Assembly (NCBI GenBank): GCA_023411815.1
Contig: JAEYOJ010000159.1
Span: 1 to 31,380, forward strand
Length of the DNA stretch: 31,380 nucleotides
From: Pseudomonadota bacterium
GTDB taxonomy: Bacteria; Desulfobacterota; Desulfovibrionia; Desulfovibrionales; Desulfovibrionaceae
Reading direction: 5' to 3'
Below the pieces are notes generated by a model. The model was not told where the DNA came from. It did not search any database and was given only the letters and a program-made list of their open reading frames with translations. A program made the position numbers and the translations under genes. Numbering within the stretch: position 1 is the stretch's first letter; each line of letters starts with the position of its first letter. Positions 1 through 8,162 of the stretch are shown in pieces.

Positions 1-2
1 GC

Positions 3-113
3 TGGAAAGACCTCAAGGACCTGGGCAAGGCCTTCAAGGGCTTCAGCATCTCCCTGGCTCACAGACCAAAAGAGGTGCTGCGGCGCTGCAAATCTGTTAT
101 GTCAACTTCCTGA
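3..113 (+). CDS. C-terminal end of an unidentified gene (partial)
   Basis: An open frame enters from the left edge and ends at TGA 111-113, giving about 36 residues. The first 19 or so codons use G/C-ending synonyms like the genes elsewhere in the window. The remaining codons (from about position 60) are less biased and lead directly into AT-rich DNA. This may mark a point where the original 3' end was lost and a random tail was read on to the first stop. I do not recognise the family. With so little sequence it could also be a chance open frame. Confidence 0.3.
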   Translation, partial: WKDLKDLGKAFKGFSISLAHRPKEVLRRCKSVMSTS

Positions 114-1350
114 GGTGGGGGACTATAATTCCGGAGGGACCTCATCAGAAATCTACGCTAGTATTGCAACTAATCTTTCTTAGTATTAAGGTCATATGAA
201 TACTCATCCATTCGATGATTCTGCAGAGTCCTTGAGTCAGCTGTTTTAGCCGCTTGCAAGTTGATTTAAGCTTTTCTTCCTGCGAGAATAGCATCAAGAA
301 GGAAAGACCTTCTCTTTGGCAACATGACAGGATAGCTGGGAGGCTCTTAGGTTCCCATTAGAGTGCTGAGGACTGAGATAATGGAATCGATCCCGGAGAC
401 ACTGCTTGAGATAGATTCTCACTTGGGATAGTGACGATGCTCAAACATAATAGCCTATAACCAACAAAGCGAGCTTTCTACTAAGATTGGAGAACTTTCC
501 AATTTATTAGCAACGCAATGCATAATTACTCATGTTGGATAACAAAATACCTACTAACCATGCATTCCTATGCAGGCTCAAGCTATTAAATTGCTCAAAC
601 AGCACAGCAAAATACAGACCTTAGCCACAAGAGAATTCAAATCCGATATAAATCCATGCTTATTTCTTTAAAAAACGAGAGAGTTCTTGCCTAAATTTGA
701 AATTCCCTCTCTTTTTTGGACAGACAAAACCAACCAAAATTTATATGCTTATATTATTGTCATATCACCCATCCATTTATCAGGCGGAGGCATCTTCGGA
801 TTTGCCCCAAGGGGTCTCTTATAATGTAATCATACTATCATAAACAAGCACAGCATGCCAGGTTTCAAGGTTCTAGTTTTAGTTATCAATCATGCTTGGA
901 ATTAGATTAACATATTGTTTGAAAGCCGTATAAATCTAACTCAAGGGGCTAATAAAGAATCAATTGACCTTTCGAAGCAATTGATGCACAAGACAAAAAT
1001 TGGAAACAACCCAAAGATATGACATTATGCATCTTAATGGGTTCACAGTTATGACTTTTATCTTGTTGCTTCGCAGAGCATGTCCGACCCTAGTCCGGTC
1101 ACATCTGGGGAGGCAATTCGTTGCGACAAGAAGCAATAGTTTATTGTTACTTAAAATATTTTCTTTATTTTTATGGAGTCGCTTCCTTAAAATAGCCTAG
1201 GCGACTTTAACTAGATGGACAAAGCGATTTATTTGCTGCAAGTTAAAATAATATGCTTAAAATTGGGGCAATGAAGATATGCTCTAAACAATGATCCCGA
1301 AGCTTCTTTCAGTAAGAAAGAACAATATACAAATACCCGAGGATTATATC
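114..1350. other. AT-rich gene-poor stretch
   Basis: About 1.2 kb is clearly richer in A+T than the rest of the window, and I find no convincing gene in it. The only open frame above 60 codons (1000-1200, plus) has no ribosome binding site and a low-complexity Leu/Arg/Ser composition. Two weak terminator-like hairpins are visible. One has AGAAGG (297-302) pairing with CCTTCT (308-313). The other has AGAGAG (678-683) pairing with CTCTCT (707-712), followed by a T-run at 712-717. The end of the stretch must contain the promoter of the response regulator at 1351, but no strong -35/-10 pair stands out. It may be decayed foreign DNA. Confidence 0.5.
678..717 (+). terminator. weak terminator-like hairpin
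   Basis: AGAGAG (678-683) can pair with CTCTCT (707-712) across a 23-nt loop, followed by six T residues (712-717). The long loop makes it a poor terminator, and there is no clear gene upstream on the plus strand. It could be a relic of a lost gene. Confidence 0.25.
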
Positions 1351-1983
1351 GTGATACGTATAATGATAGCGGATGATCATCCAATTGTTCGCGAGGGCCT
1401 AAAGCAGATATTAGCCGGCGCACATGATATACAAGTCGTCGCAGAGGCGGATACTGGATACGATTTGCTTGACAAGTTGCCTAAATTTCAACCTGATACC
1501 ATTCTTTTGGATATCAAAATGCCGGGGATTGGAGGATTAGATGTACTGAAGCAAATCAAAAGCTTCAAACCTGAACTGCCGGTACTTATCCTCAGCATGC
1601 ATCCGGAAGAGCAATATGCCATTCGGGTTCTCAAGGCCGGGGCAGCTGGGTATCTGACAAAGAATAGTGCGCCTGAAAAATTGGTTGATGCCATACGCAA
1701 GGTTAACCAGGGCGGCAAGTACATCAGTTCTTCCTTGGCCGAACGCTTGGCCTTTGACCTCGACAGCGACTCGCATAAAAGCTCGCATGAGTTCCTCTCT
1801 GATCGCGAGTATCAGGTGCTCTGCATGATTGCGCAGGGAAAAACCGTATCTGAAATTGCCGATACGCTAAAGTTAAGCGTCAAGACGATCAGCACCTATA
1901 GAGCGAGAATTCTTGAAAAGATGAAGATGAAAAACAATGCTGAACTGACATACTATGCAATTCAAAATGGACTAGTTGAATAA
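1351..1983 (+). CDS. NarL/FixJ-family response regulator
   Basis: A DNA-binding two-component response regulator of 210 aa, the normal family length. The receiver domain (about residues 3-118) has the acidic pair D8-D9, the phospho-acceptor D54 in LLDIKMPG, a Ser near residue 82 and a Lys in the YLTKNS segment. The LuxR-type helix-turn-helix starts at LSDREYQVL and contains the VSEIADTLKLSVKTIS recognition region. I start it at GTG 1351 because GAGG lies 8 nt upstream and the receiver fold begins immediately. The in-frame ATG at 1291 would add 20 residues unlike the family. No histidine kinase is adjacent, so it is an orphan. Its codons are more AT-rich than those of the genes to its right, in keeping with the AT-rich DNA upstream and possible acquisition by transfer. 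Confidence 0.92.
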   Translation: MIRIMIADDHPIVREGLKQILAGAHDIQVVAEADTGYDLLDKLPKFQPDTILLDIKMPGIGGLDVLKQIKSFKPELPVLILSMHPEEQYAIRVLKAGAAGYLTKNSAPEKLVDAIRKVNQGGKYISSSLAERLAFDLDSDSHKSSHEFLSDREYQVLCMIAQGKTVSEIADTLKLSVKTISTYRARILEKMKMKNNAELTYYAIQNGLVE

Positions 1984-2098
1984 ATCCCCAGTACATCTCA
2001 GCCGTGTCTGAAGTTTACAGATTCCTCCTGTTACATTGAACTTTATCTACTCCTATTAAAAGTTTGCTGGATATATAGAACTTCCAGTCCTCTTGGGT

Positions 2099-2140
2099 AT
2101 TCAAAACCCCATCAAAGTTGACTTTGATGGGGTTTTGAAT
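2099..2140. terminator. bidirectional intrinsic terminator
   Basis: A perfect 20-bp inverted repeat (2099-2118 and 2121-2140) has only two central bases. Each arm carries AAAACCCC or GGGGTTTT, so both strands give a GC stem followed by Ts. It lies between the convergent response regulator and leuB, and can serve both. Confidence 0.85.
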
Positions 2141-2184
2141 GTTAAGCACGAGAGATTGCAAGCCTAAAATAGCAATATTTCTGC

Positions 2185-3270
2185 CTAAAGGTTGGCTCTG
2201 ACCAGCTCGCCCATCTCGCGGCAACCCACCTGTTTCAGGCCCTGAACGTCCTTCTGCATGATGTCACCGGTGCGATAGCCTTGCTGAAGTACTTTGCGCA
2301 CGGCATTCTCAATCATGGCCGCGCCCTGCTCCTGATCGAAGGAGTAGCGCAACAGCATGGCCACGGACAGGATGGTGGCCAGGGGATTGGCCTTGTCCTG
2401 GCCGGCGATATCTGGAGCCGAGCCATGGATCGGCTCATACAGGCCGGGATTCTGCGCGCCTAGTGAGGCCGAAGGCAGCATCCCGATGGAGCCGGTAATG
2501 ACCGCAGCCTCGTCCGAGAGGATGTCGCCGAATAAATTGCCGGTAACGATGACGTCGAACTGCGCGGGCCAGCGCACGAGTTGCATGGCCGCGTTGTCCA
2601 CGTACATGTGGCTCAGTTCCACGTCCGGGTAGTTCTTGTGCTCGTCGATAACGATCTCACGCCAGAGCTGCGAGACGTCCAACACGTTGGCCTTGTCCAC
2701 GGAGCAGACCTTGCGCCTACGCTTGCGCGCGGCCTCGAAGGCCACGCGTGCTATGCGCCGGACCTCTGACTCGCGGTAGATCATTGTGTTATAGCCCGCG
2801 CGCTCGCCCTCCACGGTCTTCTCGCCCTTGGGCTCGCCGAAGTACACGTCGCCGGTCAGTTCGCGCACGATCATGATGTCGATGCCGGCCTCAACAATGT
2901 CGGGCCGCAGCAGGCAGGCGGCCTTGAGCTCCGGGAAGATCGTCGCGGGCCGCAGATTGGCGAACAGGCCCAGTTCCTTGCGGATGCCGAGCAGGCCGCG
3001 CTCGGGGCGGATTGCCTTTTCGATGTTGTCCCACCTGGGACCGCCAACGGCTCCCAGCATGACGGCGTCAGCCTGCTTGCACAGGCGCACGGTCTCGGCA
3101 GGCAGCGGTCCTCCGGTTGTGTCGATGGCCGCGCCGCCGATGAGGCCCTCGGTCAGGGTCAGACCAAAGCCGCATTTGTCGGCCGTAGCACGCAGAACGG
3201 CCATGGCCTGGGACATGATCTCCGGGCCGATACCGTCTCCGGCCAGCACGCAGATGGTGTAGTTCTTCAT
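2185..3270 (-). CDS. leuB: 3-isopropylmalate dehydrogenase
   Basis: A cytoplasmic enzyme that oxidises and decarboxylates 3-isopropylmalate to 2-ketoisocaproate with NAD+ in leucine synthesis. The protein is 361 aa, against about 360 for the family. Visible signatures are the N-terminal GDGIGPE nucleotide/substrate loop, LGAVGGPRWD, the substrate-binding arginine segment ending LFANLRPA, SVDKANVLD, the metal-binding LFGDILSDEA and EPIHGSAPDIAGQ near the C-terminus. It starts one base after the leuD stop, and GGAGG in the end of leuD serves as its ribosome binding site, so it should be translationally coupled. It is the last gene of leuACDB and runs into the palindromic terminator at 2099-2140. 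Paralogous isocitrate and tartrate dehydrogenases share the fold, but the leu context settles the call. Confidence 0.97.
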   Translation of the reverse strand: MKNYTICVLAGDGIGPEIMSQAMAVLRATADKCGFGLTLTEGLIGGAAIDTTGGPLPAETVRLCKQADAVMLGAVGGPRWDNIEKAIRPERGLLGIRKELGLFANLRPATIFPELKAACLLRPDIVEAGIDIMIVRELTGDVYFGEPKGEKTVEGERAGYNTMIYRESEVRRIARVAFEAARKRRRKVCSVDKANVLDVSQLWREIVIDEHKNYPDVELSHMYVDNAAMQLVRWPAQFDVIVTGNLFGDILSDEAAVITGSIGMLPSASLGAQNPGLYEPIHGSAPDIAGQDKANPLATILSVAMLLRYSFDQEQGAAMIENAVRKVLQQGYRTGDIMQKDVQGLKQVGCREMGELVRANL

Positions 3271-3271
3271 C

Positions 3272-3775
3272 CTAGGCCTCCTGCTCGGCCAAGCGTTTCT
3301 TCACGTAGGGCACCAGGCCGCCGGCGTCGAGGATCTCCTGCATGGACGGCGGCACGGGCTTGCCCTGGATGACCGCTCCCGTGGTCACGTTCTTGATGGT
3401 ACCGGAATCCGGATCGATCTCCAGTTTGTCGCCATCCTTGATCTCGTTCACCTTTTCGCCGATCTCCATGAGAATGAGGCCCATGTTGAAGGCGTTTCGG
3501 TAGAAGATGCGCGCGAAGCTATGCGCCACCACGACTGGGATGCCCGCGCCCTTGATGGCGATGGGCGCGTGCTCGCGTGAGGAACCGCAACCAAAGTTCT
3601 CGTCAGCGACCATGATGTCGCCCGGCTGCACACGCTTGATCCAGCCCGGTTCCAGGCCTTCCATGCAGTTGGCCCCGAGTTCCTTGGAGTCGGTGGTAAC
3701 CAGGAACCTTGCCGGGATGATAGCGTCCGTATCGATGTGCGCTCCGACCTTGTGCGCCTTGCCTGTGTATTTCAT
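3272..3775 (-). CDS. leuD: 3-isopropylmalate dehydratase small subunit
   Basis: The small (swivel) subunit of isopropylmalate isomerase, which pairs with LeuC to interconvert 2- and 3-isopropylmalate. At 167 aa it is the short form often paired with the about 420-aa LeuC, rather than the about 200-aa enterobacterial form. The swivel signature ENFGCGSSREHAP is intact, preceded by DTDAIIPARFL. A Shine-Dalgarno AGGAGCGAGCC precedes the ATG. The gene lies 9 nt after leuC and 1 nt before leuB, in one operon. The short LeuD type also includes homoaconitase small subunits, but leuA and leuB next door make the leucine role the natural reading. Confidence 0.96.
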   Translation of the reverse strand: MKYTGKAHKVGAHIDTDAIIPARFLVTTDSKELGANCMEGLEPGWIKRVQPGDIMVADENFGCGSSREHAPIAIKGAGIPVVVAHSFARIFYRNAFNMGLILMEIGEKVNEIKDGDKLEIDPDSGTIKNVTTGAVIQGKPVPPSMQEILDAGGLVPYVKKRLAEQEA

Positions 3776-3784
3776 GGCTCGCTC

Positions 3785-5044
3785 CTAGAGGTCGCTCGGG
3801 TTGGTGATGACGCCGGTCACGGCGCTGGCCGCGGCTACGCAGGGGCTGGCCAGGTAGACCTCGCTCTCCAGGCTGCCCATGCGGCCCTTGAAGTTGCGGT
3901 TGGTCGTGGCGATGGCCCGCTCCCCGCCGGCAAGGATGCCCATGTGTCCACCCAGACACGGTCCGCAGGTGGGCGGGCTGACGATGGCTCCGGCGTCCAT
4001 GAAAACCTGGAACAGGCCCTCGTCCATGGACTGCCTCCAAATGGCCGGAGTGGCCGGGATGATTATGCAGCGCACGCCCTTGGCCACCTTGCGGCCTTTG
4101 AGCACCTCCGCGGCCTCACGCATGTCGCTGATGCGGCCGTTGGTGCAGGAGCCGATGACCACTTGGTCCACGCTCACGTTCCTCACCTCGCCCACTGGCT
4201 TCACGTTCTCGGGCAGATGCGGGCAGGCTACTTGCGGGGCCATGGACGACACGTCGTACCTGAGGAAGCGCTCGTACTCCGCGCCCGGATCGGGCAGGAT
4301 GCTCTCGGCCGCGCCGCGCCCGTGCTCCATGCAGTAGGCCAAGGTCTTATCGTCGGCCGGGAAGAGCCCGGCCTTGCCGCCGGCCTCGATGGCCATGTTT
4401 GCCATGGTCATGCGGCCTTCCAAGTCCAGGTCGCTGATGACCTGTCCTCCGAATTCCAGGGCCTTGTACAAAGCGCCGGCCACGCCGATCTGGCCGATAA
4501 GGAACAAGATGAGGTCCTTGGCGCCGACATTCTTGGGCAGCTTGCCCGAGAACTCAACGCGAATGGTGGGTGGAACCTTGAACCAGTTCTCGCCCAGGGC
4601 CATGGCCGCGGCGATGTCCGTGGAGCCCATGCCTGTGGCGAAGGCGCCCAGGCCGCCGTATGTGCAGGTGTGGCTGTCCGCGCCGACCACGATGTCGCCG
4701 GGGCCTACCAAGCCCAGTTCGGGCAGCAGGGCGTGCTCCACGCCGCAGTCGCCACCTTCGTAGTAGTGCGTGATACCCAACTCGCGGGCGAACTCACGCA
4801 CGCCCTTGACCTGCTCGGCAGAAGCGATGTCCTTTTGCGGGGTGAAGTGGTCCATGACCAGGGCCACGCGATCCTTGTCGAAAACCTTGCGCGCCCCCAT
4901 TCCTCGAAAGGACTTGATGGCCAGCGGCGCGGTAATGTCGTTGGCCAGCACCAGGGACACGGCACAGCGCGCGATGCTGCCGGCCTCGCCCACGGGCTCC
5001 TGGCAGCCTCGTTGCAGGATCTTCTGGGCTATAGTGTGACGCAT
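3785..5044 (-). CDS. leuC: 3-isopropylmalate dehydratase large subunit
   Basis: The [4Fe-4S]-containing catalytic subunit of isopropylmalate isomerase, 419 aa, matching the short archaeal/bacterial LeuC type. The three cluster cysteines are C300 in VIGSCTNGR and C360 and C363 in PTCGPCLGG. GADSHTCTYG (residues 121-130) and the N-terminal DHFTPQKD are also typical of aconitase-family enzymes. The start overlaps the end of leuA by 16 nt, and GGAGAGGAA inside leuA is the ribosome binding site, so the two genes should be translationally coupled. A very long open frame runs antisense to this gene (3737-5092, plus). It is a by-product of high GC content and not a gene. Confidence 0.97.
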   Translation of the reverse strand: MRHTIAQKILQRGCQEPVGEAGSIARCAVSLVLANDITAPLAIKSFRGMGARKVFDKDRVALVMDHFTPQKDIASAEQVKGVREFARELGITHYYEGGDCGVEHALLPELGLVGPGDIVVGADSHTCTYGGLGAFATGMGSTDIAAAMALGENWFKVPPTIRVEFSGKLPKNVGAKDLILFLIGQIGVAGALYKALEFGGQVISDLDLEGRMTMANMAIEAGGKAGLFPADDKTLAYCMEHGRGAAESILPDPGAEYERFLRYDVSSMAPQVACPHLPENVKPVGEVRNVSVDQVVIGSCTNGRISDMREAAEVLKGRKVAKGVRCIIIPATPAIWRQSMDEGLFQVFMDAGAIVSPPTCGPCLGGHMGILAGGERAIATTNRNFKGRMGSLESEVYLASPCVAAASAVTGVITNPSDL

Positions 5045-6567
5045 GTCCGTTCCTCTCCTTTCTTGGCCAGTCTGTTGAGTGCGTTGATGTAAGCCTTGGC
5101 GCTGGCCACGATGATATCACCGTCGGCTCCCCTTCCGACGCTGGCCATGCCATTCTCCTCTATCTTGACCGTGACCTCGCCTTGGGCGTCAGTGCCGCCC
5201 GTGATGGAGCTCACGGAATATTCGAGCAGGCTCGGTTTGCGGCCGATGATGACTGCGATGGTGTTGAACACCGCGTCCACCGGCCCCACGCCGAAGCCCG
5301 AGAGTTGTCTCTCCTCGCCATCCACGACCATCTTCACTGCGGCAGTGGGCGCAATGTTCGTATCCCCCGAGAGTACGGTGAGCTTGAGCAGGCCGTAGAG
5401 ATCCGGGATGCGATATACCTCTTCCAGGATAAGGGCCTCCACGTCCTCGGCGTATATTTTCTTTTTCTTGTCCGCCAGCCGCTTGACCGCATCGAAAACC
5501 TGGTTGACCTGCTCCTCGTTCAAGCCGTTGAAGCCCAGCTCCTTGATCTTGGCCACGAGCGCGGCGCGGCCGGAATGCTTGCCGAGCACCATGTCGGTCC
5601 CAGAGCGGCCGATGGATTCCGGCGTCATGATTTCGTAAGTCTGCCTATTCTTGAGCAGCCCGTCCTGGTGGATGCCCGATTCATGGGCAAATGCGTTGCC
5701 GCCGATGATCGGCTTATAAGGCGGAATAGGCTGACCGATGATGCGCGAAAGCAGGCGGCAGGAAGGATAAATCTGTTCGGTCTTGATTCCGGTTTCCAAA
5801 TGATAGAGGTCGGCGCGGGTGACAAGGTTCATGACCACCTGCTCCATTGAGGCGTTGCCCGCGCGCTCGCCGATGCCCGAAAGGGTCACTTCGGCCTGGC
5901 GCGCGCCGGCGCGCAGGGCGGCCAGTGTATTGGCCACGGCCAGCCCCAGGTCATTATGGCAATGTACACTGAATACGGCCTTGTCGCTGTCCGGGACCTT
6001 CTCCAGCAGATAGCGGATGAGCGCCGCGAACTCCTCGGGTTGGGTGTAGCCCACGGTGTCCGGTATATTGATCGTCGTGGCCCCGGCCCTGATGGCCGTG
6101 TCCACGCACCTGGCCAGGAACTCCCATTCGGAACGCGAGCCGTCCTCGGCCGAGAACTCAACATTGCTCGTATACTTGCACGCATGGCGCACCGCATGAT
6201 CGATCATCTCAATGACCTGTGCAGGCTCCTTGCGCAACTTGTAAGTCATATGCAGCGGGCTGGTCGCCAGGAATGTGTGGATGCGCGGATTAACACCGAC
6301 CTTGATGGCTTCCCAGGCACGGTCGATGTCACGATCCAGAGCGCGGCACAAACCGGCCACTTGGCATTCCTTGATCGTTGCGGCAATGGCCTGCACGGCT
6401 TCGAAGTCACCTTGGCTGGACGCAGGGAACCCCGCTTCGATGATATCCACTCCCAGGGATTCGAGCTGACGCGCCAGACGCACCTTTTCGCTCTGGTTCA
6501 TGGTCGCGCCGGGTGACTGCTCACCGTCCCTCAATGTCGTGTCGAAAATGAAGATTTTCTGGCTCAT
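5029..6567 (-). CDS. leuA: 2-isopropylmalate synthase
   Basis: Catalyses the first committed step of leucine synthesis, condensing acetyl-CoA with 2-ketoisovalerate. The start at ATG 6567 gives 512 aa and has AGGAGA 7 nt upstream. An in-frame TTG at 6612 would add 15 residues before the conserved KIFIFDTTLRDGEQSPG and has no good ribosome binding site. The catalytic TIM barrel is at about 1-280, with the metal-binding D14 and the HCHND motif. A linker with GKHSGR follows, then a C-terminal LeuA dimer domain (about 360-500) that usually carries leucine feedback inhibition. It is the first leu gene. A 143-nt gap after pssA contains three phased TTGTAT repeats that may carry its promoter or an operator. 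Citramalate and homocitrate synthases are relatives, but leuC/D/B support LeuA. Confidence 0.96.
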   Translation of the reverse strand: MSQKIFIFDTTLRDGEQSPGATMNQSEKVRLARQLESLGVDIIEAGFPASSQGDFEAVQAIAATIKECQVAGLCRALDRDIDRAWEAIKVGVNPRIHTFLATSPLHMTYKLRKEPAQVIEMIDHAVRHACKYTSNVEFSAEDGSRSEWEFLARCVDTAIRAGATTINIPDTVGYTQPEEFAALIRYLLEKVPDSDKAVFSVHCHNDLGLAVANTLAALRAGARQAEVTLSGIGERAGNASMEQVVMNLVTRADLYHLETGIKTEQIYPSCRLLSRIIGQPIPPYKPIIGGNAFAHESGIHQDGLLKNRQTYEIMTPESIGRSGTDMVLGKHSGRAALVAKIKELGFNGLNEEQVNQVFDAVKRLADKKKKIYAEDVEALILEEVYRIPDLYGLLKLTVLSGDTNIAPTAAVKMVVDGEERQLSGFGVGPVDAVFNTIAVIIGRKPSLLEYSVSSITGGTDAQGEVTVKIEENGMASVGRGADGDIIVASAKAYINALNRLAKKGEERTCVTL

Positions 6568-6585
6568 AATATCTCCTGCAAGGTG

Positions 6586-6612
6586 ATACAATGTGAATAC
6601 AATACGATACAA
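6586..6612 (-). promoter_or_regulatory. three phased TTGTAT repeats upstream of leuA
   Basis: On the minus strand TTGTAT occurs at 6607-6612, 6597-6602 and 6586-6591, at spacings of 10 and 11 bp (one helical turn), ending 18 nt before the leuA start codon. They could be half-sites of an operator bound on one face of the helix. Alternatively they could include the -35/-10 elements of a leuA promoter. The repetition is visible in the sequence. The role is inference. Confidence 0.4.
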
Positions 6613-6710
6613 GGCGAACTTCCGCCCTCGGAGCCTCGTAGGCCCTCCGGTCCGGTCGTCCGCCCTGTTTAGCTCAAGGGACTTATGAATGTCGGATCAG
6701 GAAGAGGCTG

Positions 6711-7481
6711 CTACGATAGCTCGTTGGGCTCGCGTAGTAGCTGGGGATGCTTCTTGGCTAGAATCAAGAAGGTGTAGAAGATGCCGAAGACGGCATAGCC
6801 GAAGAGGAACAGGAAGCCCAACAGCTTGGGCTCGGAAGCGATGAGCACGAAAAGCAGGATGGCCGTGACCATGGACCCGAAGGGATGGGTCCTGAACCAG
6901 CCGTATTCCTTGAAGGATGAGTAACGGATTTTGCTGACCATGAGGAAGGACAAACCATACACCATGATCAGCGTGGCCGAGGGCAGAATAGTTTGAACCA
7001 CCGACTCGGGCAGATAGGCCGCAAAATAGACAAGCGTGGCCAATGTGCACCCGGCTGCCGGGATGGGCAGGCCTATGAAGTGCTTTTTGGATACGACCTT
7101 GTTCTGGATGTTGAACCGCGCCAGGCGCAGCGCGCCGCAGGCGATGAACAGGAAGCAAGCCATGAGGCCCAGCCGCCCGAAGTCCTTGAGCAGCCAGTTG
7201 TAAGCCAGGAAGGCGGGGGTGACGCCGAAGGCCACGACATCGGCCAGGGAGTCGTATTGCACGCCGAATTCACTTGCCGAGCGAGTCAGACGGGCGATTT
7301 TTCCGTCCAGACCGTCGAGCACACAACTGATGAGGATGGCCAGGGCAGACATTTCGAAACGCCCCTCCATGGCCATGATCATGCCCACGAAGCCGGCACA
7401 CAGGCTGGCCGTGGTCATGAGGTTGGGAAGAATGTATATCCCCTTATGAAAGGGGAGCTTGCGGCGCTCTTCAGACATCAC
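6711..7481 (-). CDS. pssA: CDP-diacylglycerol--serine O-phosphatidyltransferase
   Basis: A membrane enzyme making phosphatidylserine from CDP-diacylglycerol and L-serine. The 256-aa protein carries the complete CDP-alcohol phosphotransferase motif: D56 and D59 in DGLDGKIAR, then G73, D77 and D81. These aspartates bind the metals and the CDP substrate. About seven hydrophobic segments follow or surround the motif, typical of the Bacillus/Desulfovibrio-type integral PssA and unlike the soluble E. coli enzyme. The start is GTG 7481 or ATG 7478, and no strong ribosome binding site separates them. It begins 5 nt after the psd stop, so the two consecutive pathway enzymes are co-transcribed. Confidence 0.95.
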   Translation of the reverse strand: MMSEERRKLPFHKGIYILPNLMTTASLCAGFVGMIMAMEGRFEMSALAILISCVLDGLDGKIARLTRSASEFGVQYDSLADVVAFGVTPAFLAYNWLLKDFGRLGLMACFLFIACGALRLARFNIQNKVVSKKHFIGLPIPAAGCTLATLVYFAAYLPESVVQTILPSATLIMVYGLSFLMVSKIRYSSFKEYGWFRTHPFGSMVTAILLFVLIASEPKLLGFLFLFGYAVFGIFYTFLILAKKHPQLLREPNELS

Positions 7482-7486
7482 GGGTA

Positions 7487-8131
7487 TTATGCTCTTTTTT
7501 TGGCGACTGCCGTCTGACCGGCGAATACCTTGTCCCCGACGGCCACAACCGGAACGTATCCGCTTGGCAGGTAGAGGTCAACTCTGGACCCAAACTTGAT
7601 GACACCGAAACGCTCGCCCCTGTTCAGACGATCTCCAGGCTGGGCCCAGCAGACGATTCGACGAGCGATGAGGCCCGCGATCTGTACCATGGTCCACTGG
7701 TTGCCTTCGACATCGCGGAAGGTCACGGAATTGCGTTCGTTGTGCTGCGAGGCCTTGTCCAGGCTGGCGTTAAAGAACTTGCCTTCGTGATATCGGATGC
7801 CCGTGATCTCGCCGGACATGGCCATGCGATTCACGTGCACGTTAAATACATTCATGAACACGCAGATGGTCATTCGCGGCTCACCTGTGAAGGGATCGGC
7901 CATTTCGGCTATTTTGACCACCTTGCCATCGGCCGGCGATACGGCCAGGTTCGGATCCTCGGGAGCGATGCGCTCTGGGTCGCGGAAGAAATTCAGAGTA
8001 AAGGCCGTGAGGATGAGGCAGACTACCGTGGGCACGGCCCAGCCCAGCAGCGCGAAGACCAGCGTGGCCAGGGCGCCGAAGACTATGTACACGATGCCCT
8101 CGGGGCAGATGCTTATGGAAGGCTTATGCAT
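7487..8131 (-). CDS. psd: phosphatidylserine decarboxylase proenzyme
   Basis: Converts phosphatidylserine to phosphatidylethanolamine at the inner membrane. I start it at ATG 8131 (214 aa) because AGGAGAG lies just upstream. An in-frame ATG at 8176 would add 15 residues not expected in the short Psd type. One or two hydrophobic segments occupy residues 13-45. The conserved block NVFNVHVNR lies near residue 100. Self-cleavage to the pyruvoyl enzyme is expected between G181 and S182 in KFGSRVDL, the short-form equivalent of the LGST motif of long Psd proteins. It sits between a HAD-like gene and pssA in one minus-strand unit. Confidence 0.95.
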   Translation of the reverse strand: MHKPSISICPEGIVYIVFGALATLVFALLGWAVPTVVCLILTAFTLNFFRDPERIAPEDPNLAVSPADGKVVKIAEMADPFTGEPRMTICVFMNVFNVHVNRMAMSGEITGIRYHEGKFFNASLDKASQHNERNSVTFRDVEGNQWTMVQIAGLIARRIVCWAQPGDRLNRGERFGVIKFGSRVDLYLPSGYVPVVAVGDKVFAGQTAVAKKRA

Positions 8132-8162
8132 GCTCTCTCCTTGAGATTCAAAACGGACGGAA

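Noticed and set aside
1000..1200. 66-codon plus-strand open frame in the AT-rich stretch
   Set aside because: No Shine-Dalgarno, low-complexity composition and no family resemblance.
3737..5092. 451-codon plus-strand open frame antisense to leuC
   Set aside because: Its span is explained by intact leuC with all cluster cysteines. The antisense product is rich in Ala/Gly/His/Val with no family signature, as expected for the mirror frame of a high-GC gene.
6568..6612. Alternative leuA start at TTG 6612
   Set aside because: It would include the TTGTAT repeats in the coding region, lacks a ribosome binding site and adds residues absent from LeuA proteins.
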